Assembly (NCBI RefSeq): GCF_024679245.1
Contig: NC_090174.1
Coordinates: 48,571,974 to 48,635,973, forward strand
From: Pseudorasbora parva
Taxonomy: Eukaryota; Chordata; Actinopteri; Cypriniformes; Gobionidae
Length of the DNA: 64,000 bases
Direction: 5' to 3'
Shown here: piece after piece, positions 14,964 through 25,787 of the stretch
How the letters are laid out: every line of letters starts with the position of its first letter
Numbering within the stretch: position 1 is the stretch's first letter
Made by a program: the position numbers and the translations under genes
Notes under the pieces: model-generated
Database searches by the model: none
What the model was told of the DNA's origin: nothing
Seen by the model: only the letters and a program-made list of their open reading frames with translations

Positions 14964-15959
14964 GCTTATTACACGGCTACTAGTATCAAATAAATAATTA
15001 TTAGACACAAAATATTGTCTCGAGATTAAATATTGTATTAGCTCTTACGCAAAGCTTCCGCGAAGAAAAACAGTTCCAACCTGCTTTAAGCCTTTATCTA
15101 TCGCTGCTAAATGTTGAAAATGAATGCTGAAAGGGTTAGTTCAGCCAAAAATGAAACCAAGCCTCTGATTTACTAACCCTCAAGTTATCGTAGGTGTATA
15201 TGACATTCTTCTTTCAGACAAATACAATCAGAGTTATATTTAAAAAGTCCAGGCTAACGTTAATCCCAGCAGTAGTTGTAGTTGTGTTTAAAGTCCATAA
15301 AACATGCAGCTGTCCGTCAAATAACGTGCTCCACACGACTCCGATGGGTTAATAGAGCCTTCTGATTCCAATCGATGCGTTTGTGGAAGAAAAATATCCA
15401 TATTTAAAACGTTATAAAGGAAACCCGCCTTGAAGTCTTCCATTGTAGCCCACGGCTGTTTAAGCCACAAGATGGCGCCAGCGTTAAGCACAGAAGTAGA
15501 ACCGGTCAAGATAACTCGCAGTACCCGGATGAGCGGTGTGTGTTATCTGGAAATAACATACCGCTAGAATGCACGATTGACCAATCAGAATCAAGTATTT
15601 CACAGAGCCGTGTAATAAACACAGATACTTCAAGACCTTTACAGCAACTAGGCTTGCTGTGATAGTCAGTGTTAGAAAAGTAGTTTTTGTTGGTATATGG
15701 TGTTAATTATTAAAAGAAAATTGTCAAAAATTGGTATCGGTGGGTCACAAAATTACAAAATCGGTGCATCTCTAGTAAAAATACATACATACAAATAAAT
15801 ACCTTTGAGTGGAACACTGTGCAGTATGGTCTCTGTCTCATTGGCAAACATAACTCAAAGCAAACCTAGAGAAATGAAATAAAATATATTAACGAACATG
15901 ACAGCCTGCTATCATAACAGTTAAATTAATTATCATAACTACAATTATAACATTATATT

Positions 15960-17150
15960 TAGGGATGCATGATATAAGCAAAATATCGTTATCGGACGAT
16001 ATATGAGCATTTTTTTTATATTATTCTTATTGATCCGATAAGAAAATGTGACCGATATATTCAAGCCGATAGATAATGTCTTATTTCCTTAAGCTGAGAC
16101 ACAGGAGCGCTGTCCGCCATGATGGGCTTGAATTGCTCGAAATATGATTGGAATCACTTCAAACAGGAAACTACATTTTTGTGCAACATTTGCAGCAAGA
16201 TTGTTGTGTTACAGCGCGTTTGTTGAGGGAAGAGCGAGTCCACGGAGTTACACCTTCATGACAAGCACTGTCAAGTTCGCTTGTGCATTCGCAGCCTTTT
16301 GTGCCATTGTAAGTTGTAATATTATATTTAATCTGTGTATGTAATTATGAAGTGCTTCATTTTATCGGTCTAGCTTCAGCGTGCGCAGTTTAAACAGAAA
16401 TGCTTAGCATTAATAACTACTGGGACTGTCATATACATAACACTGTATTGAGGACTTTTTTTTGTAATAAAACGTTGTGAATTCTCTCGGTTTAGTTGTG
16501 TTTCAGTTTTGTTGTGAGAAGAGCGCGTCACCAACGCATTCTGACCAGGAGTAAAGATCGCTTGTGCATTTGCGTCATTTTAAGCATGTGTCGTAATATT
16601 AAGTTTATGTAGACAACATCTGATTGATCTCATATAGGACGCATTTTGTTGAGTTAATAACCTGCAGCCCTTTATTGTACCAATTTCAGGGAAGAGCATC
16701 CACAGGAGTTTTAGGTATTCACCTGTGTGTGATTTTGTGCGAATATAAGTTGTAATAATATATTTCCTAAGACTTGTTTGCAAAATTATTTAGGCTTTTT
16801 TTTTGTTTTTGTTAGGCAATATAATTGTTGGTAACATTTCACAAATAAGGTCTCATTTGCTAATGCATTAACACGAACAGAGAGCAATAACATTTGTTAA
16901 TGTTACTAATAAAATGTTTGTTTATTAACAGTCCATTTACAGTGTATTACTTAATCTTAACACACAACTTTGGATCTGAAAATGTTGAGATTAACATGAA
17001 CTAAGATTGATAAATCCTGTAGAAGTATTGTTAATTCATTGTTGGTTAACTAATGCTAACAAAAATTATGTTCGGCTCATATATCGGTTATTGGCTTTCA
17101 AATATAAAGTTCTCAGTATCAGCCAAAATTTTCATAACAGTGCATCCCTA
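15960..17150. mobile_element. Non-autonomous hAT element with perfect 8-bp duplication
   Basis: It starts tagggatgcatgatat and ends cagtgcatcccta. The octamer attatatt flanks it exactly on both sides (15952-15959 and 17151-17158). About 1.19 kb, with no intact transposase. It sits in what would be an intron of the exon-like series. Confidence 0.8.
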
Positions 17151-17649
17151 ATTATATTTGTTGCCTTCTTCATTTAGCTGATTATTTAGATTACGGGCTT
17201 TTCAATGACAATCTCACTTTTTCTTGAGATTTTGTTTAATATAAAGAGCATTACACATAAAATGTATAATTATTATTATTATTAAACAACCTGGGGTTAA
17301 TGATTTTAAATGTGAGACTTATTTCAAAAACATAAAAAATCTTACAGACCCCAAACTTTTGAGCTTGAGCTTACTCAAACATCATATGGTTTTATAGCCT
17401 TGGAGATTGTGCTCAACTCTGCTGGGATGCTGCAGGCCATCAGCATGGGAGGATCTAGGAACATAAAATGCAATTTGTCAAAGAGTCAAACATATTTCAT
17501 ATATAATGCCAGGTTTATTACAATGAACCAAGCTCTAGCTTGCAGAGGTTAAAATGTAGAAAAGAGGAAGAACATAACAAAGTAAATAATATAAATACAT
17601 TTCTTAAGATAACAGATTTTATATTTTAAGGTTTGATCATTCAGTATTG

Positions 17650-17651
<2 letters not shown>

Positions 17652-17691
<40 letters not shown>
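17652..17691. repeat. (AT)n microsatellite, 40 bp
   Basis: A perfect AT/TA dinucleotide run. Confidence 0.95.
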
Positions 17692-17696
<5 letters not shown>

Positions 17697-17937
17697 GTGA
17701 AAGAAAACTACAGATGCATGCGATATAGGTGAGATATATTGTGAAATTAATGCAATACATATTAAATTATGAACTTCCTCTGTTCACCTTATTCTGTCAA
17801 AAGCTCCATTGAGAAATGTTGAAAACTTGGGAGCTTCCTCCTAGGTTGTAGAGGGTTTTTTCAGTCCTGTAATAATTTTTTATGATATCAATATTTGTTT
17901 ACAATGAGTTTTCATCTGATTTTCGGCTACGTGTAAG

Positions 17938-17945
17938 TGACGTCA
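17938..17945. promoter_or_regulatory. CRE-like palindrome
   Basis: The full 8-bp palindrome tgacgtca stands inside the first presumed intron of the exon-like series. The motif is short, so chance occurrence is possible. Confidence 0.2.
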
Positions 17946-18334
17946 CCGATTAGTGTTACATCGCATACTTTTAGGTTAAATAAATTAGCTTACTAATTAC
18001 CAGCTAAACCTTTGCATAACTATCAAAAAATGTTTTCTACACATAAAGATGTGATTAAAAGCCCAAACTTTCATAAGCAAGAGCTCAATCGATAGCCTGT
18101 TATGTTAACGTTAGCTCTTCTGAAAACGGCTAACGTTGCTAACTGAAGTTTTCGAAGGCACGTAACCATTTCTATAAAGTAAATATTCAACAGAAGCGTG
18201 TCAATTACAGGTAAGAAACGTGTCAGGAACAGTTTTATGTATTATTTGTGTGATTTTAGAGACTATAAACTCACCTGAAACCAGTGAAAACAGCGAGAGA
18301 CGGAGTTTTGCTGCTTGTCAGTTGACGGTTCCCA

Positions 18335-18348
18335 GTTTCCATGGCAAC
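18335..18348. promoter_or_regulatory. X-box (RFX-type) motif at a putative first exon
   Basis: The 14-mer gtttccatggcaac fits the RFX X-box form (GTTNCC, ATGG, NAAC) and is nearly palindromic. It lies 60 bp upstream, on the minus strand, of a good splice donor at 18275, in a short locally GC-richer stretch. RFX factors use such sites in promoters of ciliary genes; that this one works is an inference. Confidence 0.5.
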
Positions 18349-18627
18349 TCCGAGCCGCTCCAGTGTTTGAACGGTTTGAACGCAACTCGAATATATTAAC
18401 GCGCACGCACATTAAACACGTCACAATCAAGCAACATTTGCACAAATAAACATACAGTTAACATAGAGTTAAACCATGACATCATTTAAAATCTCATTAA
18501 ATATGTAATTATTACAAAAACGCTTTTGTGATCCAGTCTTTAGTGCTTTCAGATTCTTTAAACCCTATATAGTAGACATGAAATAGCTTCAATCATACAA
18601 ATCAAAAGTGTTTGCTGTCAAGATGCT

Positions 18628-18644
18628 CCCCCCCCCCCCCCCCC
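18628..18644. repeat. Poly-C run of 17
   Basis: A homopolymer tract; its length may be unstable or misread. Confidence 0.9.
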
Positions 18645-18909
18645 ATCTGACCACAGAAAGTCCCTTCTGAAGTCAGTAGTGTCACTTTTCAAACGTTCTT
18701 TGATGGGTAATTATTTTAATTAATTAATTATTTTAATAATTATTTTAAACTCAAGATGGGTTTGGTGCACACAGGGATAAAAACGTACCTAATGTTTAAA
18801 ATGTAATTACTCTGCATTTATTTTCTCTAATGTTGTTGGCCTACATGGTAGGCCTATCATGGATTCTAGCAAACAAATACCAACAGATAAAAAATATTTA
18901 CCAATGAAT

Positions 18910-18911
18910 TA

Positions 18912-19000
<89 letters not shown>
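18910..19000. repeat. (AT)n microsatellite, about 91 bp
   Basis: A nearly perfect AT dinucleotide run with one early phase change. Frames of alternating Ile/Tyr across it are artefacts. Confidence 0.95.
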
Positions 19001-19002
<2 letters not shown>

Positions 19003-19324
19003 CTATAATATAATACAGCCTAGCTTTAGAAATAGTAAACATGCAAAAACTCACTTGAAACTATGATGGATGAATATATTTTCAGATAGCCTATGTACAC
19101 ATATTTACACATAAAATGAAATATCCCCTTTAAGCTTTATTTTCTATGCATTTTCAAATATAGGCTATTTCAATATATTTAATTGTTTCACGTATTGTAG
19201 CCTAAATATTATTTTTGTGTGGGATTATCGTTCTTCATGTGTTTTTGACCTGTGCTTACGCACCAATCTTTCATTCTTTTTACTGCTTTCATTTAGTAAT
19301 TTTAATTCGTCGGCATCCGACGAC

Positions 19325-19352
<28 letters not shown>
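19325..19352. repeat. Poly-A run of 28
   Basis: A pure A tract directly after cgac. I could not link it to a retroposon body upstream. Confidence 0.9.
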
Positions 19353-19357
<5 letters not shown>

Positions 19358-20329
19358 CAAACTTCAAAGACTTTCCATTTAAATATCAACCACTTCTATA
19401 AACTTGTGGAGATTACTTAAATATTTTTTTCATAATGAATTAAAAGACATAGGCTATCCTATTTCCATAAGAATTCAGTTCAGGCGATGGTCTGATTCCT
19501 CTAACCAAGTTTCAACATATATTAGACGTTATTTTGACCATATCCGTCAGCCGTATATCGTTGGAAAGTCAACCTCATTTCAACGTGGAATCAACGTTAT
19601 ATTTTCGACGTAATAACGTTCTGATGTACCGACCAAATAGTGAACGTTGATTCAACGTTGAAATTTGATTGACGACTGATACTGACCTTTAAAACCAAAA
19701 ATCAACGTTGAAACGACGTCTGTTTGCTATCTGGGTAATTACTTATCAACCTGATTATTAGATTGAATTGATGGTGATTATTGATTATTAGTTCAGGCGT
19801 TAGGTCAGGCAAGTGCTCATCTTGCGCGTTCATCAAAAATGAGGCGTCTAAACCCGCGGATGCACATGGACGGAAAAAGAGAAAAAGAGAAAGGAAGAAA
19901 ATCGAAAGAAAGCCCAGTATAGAGGTTAGTCTTCTTATCTCAGCCAATAAGATGTCAAACAAATCAAAAAATTACTTAGTATCAATCTTATCAACTAATA
20001 TTTATTTTATAAATATTATTAATATTGTCACTAAGCTATCACTTGCTAGTTTTCTACATATTACTATACGTATTGCAAACATAACTTCACTGACAATAAT
20101 CTACAATAACCTACATGGATGTCATTTAAATATCAAAAGTCCAGTTCGTTATGAATATGGATAACGTATGCACGTTAGTTATAAAAAGTACAAACGCTCT
20201 CTACGTGGGCGTCGGAAGGAAATAAATACGGCCTCTCGTTTTTTTTTTTTTTACTGGAGCAGCCTAACGATAGATACCATATTATTTACATTAAACACAA
20301 ATATGCTGGGTTCATCAAATTCTTTATAG

Positions 20330-20412
20330 TGGCTGTGGTGTAGTGGTAAGACGCATGGCATAAAGATTTGATGCAGATCAATCAGAGGTTCGATCCTGCC
20401 TTTTACCACACT
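20330..20412 (+). repeat. tRNA-like promoter unit (SINE head or tRNA pseudogene)
   Basis: tggtgtagtggtaaga fits a pol III A box and ggttcgatcc is a perfect B box, 40-45 bp apart as in tRNAs. The outer gtgg and ccac could pair, but the acceptor and anticodon stems do not pair well, so it is not a functional tRNA gene. It lies inside the hAT element (11027-20657). Confidence 0.5.
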
Positions 20413-20819
20413 CGCTCTATTCCCTTTTCCCATCACATATCAGATCGGAAAGGCATTTATTTTCAATAAAAAGTGAGAAAATGTTTGAAAAGTGGAAATA
20501 AAGCGTCGAACGTGTTTAATAATAAGTGCTTCTCGGTTAGGGGTAGGCCTAGGAAAACAGACGTGCTGAATTAGAATAGAGACGATAAAAGTGAGTGGAG
20601 TGGGGGGCGCAAAACTCCATCTCGCCTAGGGCAACCAAAGAGCTAGAGCCGGCCCTGATTAATGTTGTATAGATTTGTTGCTAGGCAACGTGGGGGAGAG
20701 GACGCTGGCGTTGTCTGTTCGCCGCTTCTCCACCCACAAATCATGTTACTGTACTATTAGATTTTATTTTATTTTATTATGTTTGTGACTAGTCTAACAG
20801 TCAGAACTACAATTGGGAC

Positions 20820-21515
20820 TGTTGCTGATTGCTGACAGTCACTGAGAGGATGTTGTTCACAGTTCTCCACCGCTTCTCTAATGTTTTTGTTTGAATTGTT
20901 GCGGTTGCTTCTGGTTTGAAGGACATTTCATGTTGGTCGCTGCGGCTGCTCTCTCTTCTGGGTGTCGGCTGCTCACTGGTGGTCTCCCTCGGGCTTGAGC
21001 TGCATGGTGGCTGAAGTTTGCACCGGGCCAGCATCATCAGCGTCCGGCATGATCTTGGGATGTTCCGCTTCTCGGCTGTTGAGTCTCAGCTGCACCGCTG
21101 TTTCGTCTTGCATTGCGGCCGTGGAACGGCTTGGACTTTTGCGCCTGACCCTGGTGTCCACAGAAGTGCCTGGAAAACTTTGTTTGCCTCCTACATGGAG
21201 CTATAGTGATCCCTCTATCTGTTCTTCAGCTCGAAAATGCCCAGACGACATCATCAGGACACTACCGAATTAGAAATATGTGGCAATATCTGTCTCCTCA
21301 GTCTTGGAGTCGGTTGACTTCTACAACAAGCCTCTGAGCAGCCTTCTTCACGCGCCCGTCAAAACTAGAATGGTCACCTTCTCACGCTCAGCCCCCTGGT
21401 ACACCAACGAACTGCGGAAGAGGAAGACGGTTGGGCATGTACTTGAGAGGCGTCTCAAGCTCTCAGGACTCACTGTTCATAGGCAAGCCTCGATCTATTG
21501 ATGGCGGATGCTGGT
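20820..21515 (+). mobile_element. LINE fragment (CR1/L2/Rex-like), 5' and 3' truncated
   Basis: An open stretch ending at 21501 encodes KTRMVTFSRSAPWYTNELRK followed by a Lys/Arg-rich segment and LSGLTVHRQA. This matches the linker between the endonuclease and reverse transcriptase of fish non-LTR retrotransposons. The GC-richer sequence upstream (20940-21270) is in keeping with the same element, but its frame is broken. No reverse transcriptase motif follows, so only a fragment remains. Confidence 0.6.
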
Positions 21516-21519
21516 TCCC

Positions 21520-21660
21520 CATCCCTTCTTCGTATACACACACGTGATCCACATATTTCACATGTGCTTTTAACATGTTAAATTCCACATGTGTATGTGC
21601 TCACATGTGATCCACGTGTTTTTGCACGTGTTTTACAAGTTCATGTGTTTTTTTCTGTAA
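21520..21660. repeat. Cluster of ACATGTG / CACGTG words
   Basis: Six or more partly palindromic words (acacgtgatccac, cacatgtgc, acatgtgatccacgtg, gcacgtg) recur within about 120 bp, forming a degenerate short tandem array. Function unknown; possibly a repeat terminus. Confidence 0.5.
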
Positions 21661-23040
21661 GGGCACACAAGACAAACTGAAATATTTTAAAATTAAATAC
21701 AAAATACAAAATCTTTTAATTAAAAAAATGGGTTTGAAAACAAACACACTGTAAAACACAGCTTTACAGCATACGGTAGTTCAAAACTTATTTCCGAACG
21801 TTGATTCTCAGTCTTTATTTACCTTTTTCTTGTGGTTTCTCAATAGAATTCATAAAAGTATATAATAAAAAAGGCATAGTTCTGATAGGGGCTTATTGTA
21901 ATGCAGTGTTACAACATTTAAACACGGCTAGTGTCTGGTTAGATCAGCATTAAAGAACCATCTCATCTTAATTACACAAAATTTACACAAAAAAATTAAA
22001 TAAAAAATGAACAACATGGTTTCTCTTATGTTAGGACATCAAAACACGTTTAACACGGTGCATGATTTGTAAACTAGCTCATTTCCACATTTGGGTCACA
22101 TAACCAGCTTCATCTATAGCTTTTCTGACATAGTAAACTTGCTCAATCGCCCACATGACAAAGAACAACACTTGCAATGGTTACAAGTCCCATGAAATAC
22201 GAGTCAATAGGCTAAACACTTTAAAAATCGTATTTTGATCTCACATTTGCTATTGTTAAAACTATTGGTTAAGTTTAGGATAGTGTTAAGTGTAGGTGGA
22301 ACGTTATTCCAAATGCAAAAGAGGATCAACCTTTTAGCGACACTCACCGCACATTTAATTTCCAAACTGCCACATTAAAGTACAACAACAAACAGATTCA
22401 CGTTATTTTGCAGAAAACTTAATTCGCTTTTAGCACTGCTCAATTGACATCTCACTTCAAAAGTGCAGTGAAACGTACAAGAAGCAAAGTAATAGGCCTA
22501 TCAATTAGCAGAAATGTTGCCAAAAGAAATGTTTAAACTAGGAATGTGTTTTGAGTTTTGCAAGAATGTAGGTAGAGGAATGTAGGAACTAGCCACCAAG
22601 GCAGTCCCCTGAGAACTCAAATTTCCCCTATAGGGCCATTGTGACGTACAGGCCAGCCAAACGCGACGTCATTTAAGCGCAGCATTGTGATAATCTCTTA
22701 CGACAACTTGCACTGCTACAAATCCAAATCATCAAGGCTGAGAAAAGGCATCAAGGCTTTCTGTATATTTATGTCTAATCGCTGTTTTACTTGTTCGTAG
22801 AGTTCGTATATGTAAACGACATGTTAACAGGCTTTAAAAAAAATGCAGGTGTCGGTGCTTCGTATGGTGTTCAACATACACTCATTTACATACACTTAAG
22901 TCACTGGTAGTTCGTATTGTGTTGGACCCAGCGCAGAAGGAGGAGCTAATTCAGTATTCCCAAAAGGCATTCTTGAACTAAAATTGTTTCCTGTTTCTGT
23001 GGTGCGAAAACACCAAAAAGTAGATACTTCCGCCAATAGT
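21661..23040. repeat. Intergenic, partly dispersed repeat
   Basis: The part about 22040-22380 is related to 3640-3960. The rest is AT-rich and shows no gene. Confidence 0.4.
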
Positions 23041-23503
23041 TAAAGGGATACTTCCATGCTTTATCATATTAAACTATGTTATTTCCTTAACTAAGACGAG
23101 TTCACACATACCACTCTCGTCTCAGTGCGTGCACTTAATCGCTCTGAAATGCGGTGACGATCTGATAGCATTTAACTTAGCCCACTAAGCCCAGTTCATT
23201 CACTATGGTACCAAACAGAAATCAAGTTAGAAGCGACCAAACACCTCCACATTTTGCCTACTTAAATAGTTACACGAATAGTTGAATGATAAAGTATGAT
23301 GGCATAAAATAAAACGTGCCGCTTTTCCAAGCGGATTTAAAAGGAGAACTATAATGTATGGCGGAATTGCACTTCTGAGATTACTTTGACTCGGCGCAGT
23401 AAAAAGTCCCGCCTCCCATCTCCCCCTCCCTCTCTCATTTCTGTCATTAGGGGTCAATAATAGCATAGTTTAATATGAAAAAGCGGTGAAGTATCCCTTT
23501 AAA
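23041..23503. mobile_element. MITE with about 40-bp inverted ends
   Basis: The left end taaagggatacttccatgc followed by tattaaactatg is mirrored by catagtttaata then gcggtgaagtatccctttaa. The flanks read ttaa on both sides, compatible with a TTAA target. No coding capacity. Confidence 0.7.
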
Positions 23504-23999
23504 GGAACTATGAAAACGTTCCTCGGGTGCAAAAGCCTTTAATTGGACTGAGTCAGAGTTCCTTCAGGTCTGAAATAAATTCAACAAAGGCATGTGAACA
23601 CAGATACTTCTAGCAACGCAAGCTTGATTTCATAAGCTATTGCTTTCTAAAATGTTTCTATTTGCAATTCAACTGCAGCATCTCATACAAAAACTCACTT
23701 TACAGGAAAAAAACGTAATGATTATTTATAATTCCAATAGTGCCCCGTAATAAGGTGGCTAGATAAAGTGAGTATTTTTAGCTGATCATTTGATTTCAAC
23801 ATGAAAAGGCCACACTGAGCGAGTGTACAACAATTTTAAACCTATTTGTTAAAAATCATATTGATTTTTGTTTTGTTTTGAAGTGTAAGAAAGACTCCAC
23901 GCTCCTTCAAAAGTCCGTATTGTGCTGTGCGGTTTCAGTTCTTGTGCGGCTCACTGCGCGTCACTCATATTGTGACACATTGCATTAAGAAACGTTCTT
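23504..23999. other. Intergenic, no gene seen
   Basis: AT-rich sequence without recognisable features. Confidence 0.4.
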
Positions 24000-25480
24000 A
24001 AATCCACTTGAAAGCTCAGTGGAACATTTTTTCTCATTACAGAATATCACTGTCATGTCACAGCACCTTTCCTCCTGACAGCAATTGAAGTCCAAGGTGA
24101 CTCAGAGCATTTAACACCTCAAGCATTAATATAGATGAATGCACCCAACGGCGAGCAGGTCAAATGGCTGCTGGGGAGACGGAGGCAGTACAGCTCACCT
24201 GGGACGCCCGGCGGAGGCCAGGTTACGGCTCCCTTTCCCCGCTCATTCCCGCACCTTCTGTTTCATGCCGAGCGTAGGGAGAGGTCACTCTTCTCGAGTA
24301 TTTGACGGGGAAATGAGCCTCACGTATATGCAGATGAATGTGCCTCCTGATGACTAATGTGTGCTGATTGCTCAACAGCACTAGAACTCTGGAAAAACAG
24401 CGCAGGACACGGCGAGCTGTGCAGATGCCTGGATGCTCAACAAGTGAGTAATCAAGAGGAAAGAGGACAAGAAATTAGAGACATTCCTCTGCTGATGATG
24501 TGCATGGAGGCAGAAATCAGGAGCCGAGAAAGAGAGCGCGAGAGAAGACCTAAATTACCTGTAACTAGCATCTCAAATGCGAGCCAATGCAAAACCTAAA
24601 GTCTCTACACCCTTAAGAACATCTCACAGAACGCTTTTCCCTCTTAAAACATATCTGTAAAATGATTGCTAATCTATGCAAAAAAGCAATCAGCAGCTCC
24701 TGCATAATGCATGAGCACGAGACCAATTTTAAAACGCTTTCAGATTATTAGATATTATCAGGAATTCAGCAGATGAAATCTGAACACTCCTACCTGCACA
24801 GCTCTAATTACAGCAGCCGAGTGGGCAGACAGGAAGGCGAAGCACCGGCACGGTCAGGGCACACCGCAGGTCATTTGCACACATAATTTAAAGCCAAGGT
24901 GACCGCAGGACAAATCCAAGCTCCAGGTCCGAGTCATAATAGACGGAGAATGAAACCACAGAATTAGCATGTATATCTCCTCTGGTGAAACTGATAGCAG
25001 AGATGAAATGGTTCAATCACTCTAAGTATCATGGATGATTTCTCATACATCAAGATGGTATATCTTCAATTTTAATTTATTCAAATGCAGATCAAATCGG
25101 TTGATCTCCATGAGATGGGATTGGACTTGGCACGGATGCCTAGTGCTTGTTTCAATTTTTATTTAAATGCGCCCCCGAAATCAGAGCGGGATGTTATATT
25201 CTCCATTAAGCGCCCAAGCAATTGCATTTGCATTGGATTAAATTATGCTTATCTCTGCGGACAGAGGATGCTGTCTTATCAAATGAACATCTGCATTTTA
25301 AAAGGAGAGAGAGAATTGAGTGGAATGTCGGATGACGGATTTAACTAAACTCTAATTAATTTCCGACATGCGGCCGTGTCCGGTCCATCCACAAAGGCTG
25401 CATTTAGACACCTGAAAATCCACCGTGCAATCAGCTGTCATTCACAGTGAAGTTATGAAAGCTCAGGAAATTTGGTTTGA
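24000..25480. other. Unique block with homeodomain/octamer-like words; possible enhancer region
   Basis: About 1.5 kb without copies elsewhere in the window and without inverted ends, in contrast to the repeat-filled flanks. It contains an octamer word atttgcat (25226-25233), taattaattt-type words near 25350 and caattgca words. Several 70-90 codon frames cross it, but none resembles a protein or has splice borders. Regulatory function is an inference from its repeat-free state and word content. Confidence 0.3.
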
Positions 25481-25787
25481 CATTGCAATGAGTGCAAGTT
25501 ATTTTGTGAATTAGGCCAATGTGGATAAAAGCAGGACGCTCAAACTCTGTTCCAAAACCTTTTAAAAACGCAAAGGTTCAAAAAGTAGGAAAATGAATTA
25601 TGCTGTTTCCAAAAATACCTTGCATTGGACAAATTCTAAGGATTAAATGCATGTGTCGATGTATAAAGAAAGCAACCCCAGAATGCATTGATGAGCAAAT
25701 TTGGATGAGAACTAAGAAATGTTCATTATAAACAAACTGTCTTATTAAATATTTGGATTAATTAAAACATTAAAGAAATTGGTGCCA

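Larger units (their letters stand above)
13783..15776. mobile_element. DNA element with 'agagatg...cgat' inverted ends, interrupted
   Basis: The left end tagagatgttccgataac and the right end atcggtgcatctctag are inverted versions of one terminus (consensus tagagatgcaccgat, hAT-like). The flanks show no clean duplication. It contains a smaller hAT copy (14301-14729) and the palindrome at 14829-14963. Confidence 0.55.
12800..18440 (-). other. Exon-like blocks of an unrecognised minus-strand transcript
   Basis: Reading the minus strand, these blocks have good splice borders: a first exon ending at 18275 (donor CAG|gtgagt), 17454-17375 (acceptor ttcctag, donor gtaag), 15865-15803 (acceptor tctctag, donor AAAG|gtattt), 13278-13215 (acceptor ctttacag, donor GAG|gttagt) and one starting at 12942 (acceptor tattgcag). 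No single frame stays open through all of them. Skipping the 13.2-kb block lets an ATG in the 15.8-kb block join the 12.9-kb block in phase for about 68 codons. I do not recognise the product. It could be a small gene, a non-coding RNA or a decayed copy. The region between carries hAT insertions that would be intronic. Confidence 0.3.
11215..19735. mobile_element. 8.5-kb segment with 14-bp inverted ends 'cccagatagcaaac'
   Basis: It begins cccagatagcaaac and ends with the exact complement gtttgctatctggg. Just inside both ends lie arrays of related words (caacgttgaaacgacg, gaatcaacgttat) at about 11230-11440 and 19570-19730, which look like subterminal repeats of one element. I saw no clear target duplication. 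No transposase is recognisable between the ends. The contents are further hAT elements, a palindrome and a set of exon-like blocks. It may be one large non-autonomous element, or two separate element ends flanking other DNA. Confidence 0.55.
11027..20657. mobile_element. hAT element with exact 8-bp target duplication, carrying a large insert
   Basis: Left end cagggccggcgtttgc; right end the complement of cagggccggctctagctc. Both ends continue into the ctaggcg / cctaggcgaga wording shared with the smaller copy at 28198-29178. The 8 bp attaatgt stands directly outside both ends (11019-11026 and 20658-20665), as expected for hAT transposition. Removing the internal inverted-end insert (11215-19735) leaves about 1110 bp, close to the 981 bp of the second copy. 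The remnant has no full transposase; a short Lys/Arg-rich frame starting at 19867 may be what is left of a BED-type first exon. Confidence 0.8.

Noticed and set aside
19867..19925. First exon of a hAT transposase (Lys/Arg-rich start followed by a gttagt donor)
   Set aside because: Plausible as a remnant, but no following exon with BED or hAT dimerisation motifs was found, so not listed as a gene.
20330..20412. Functional tRNA gene
   Set aside because: A and B boxes are fine, but the acceptor and anticodon stems do not pair properly.
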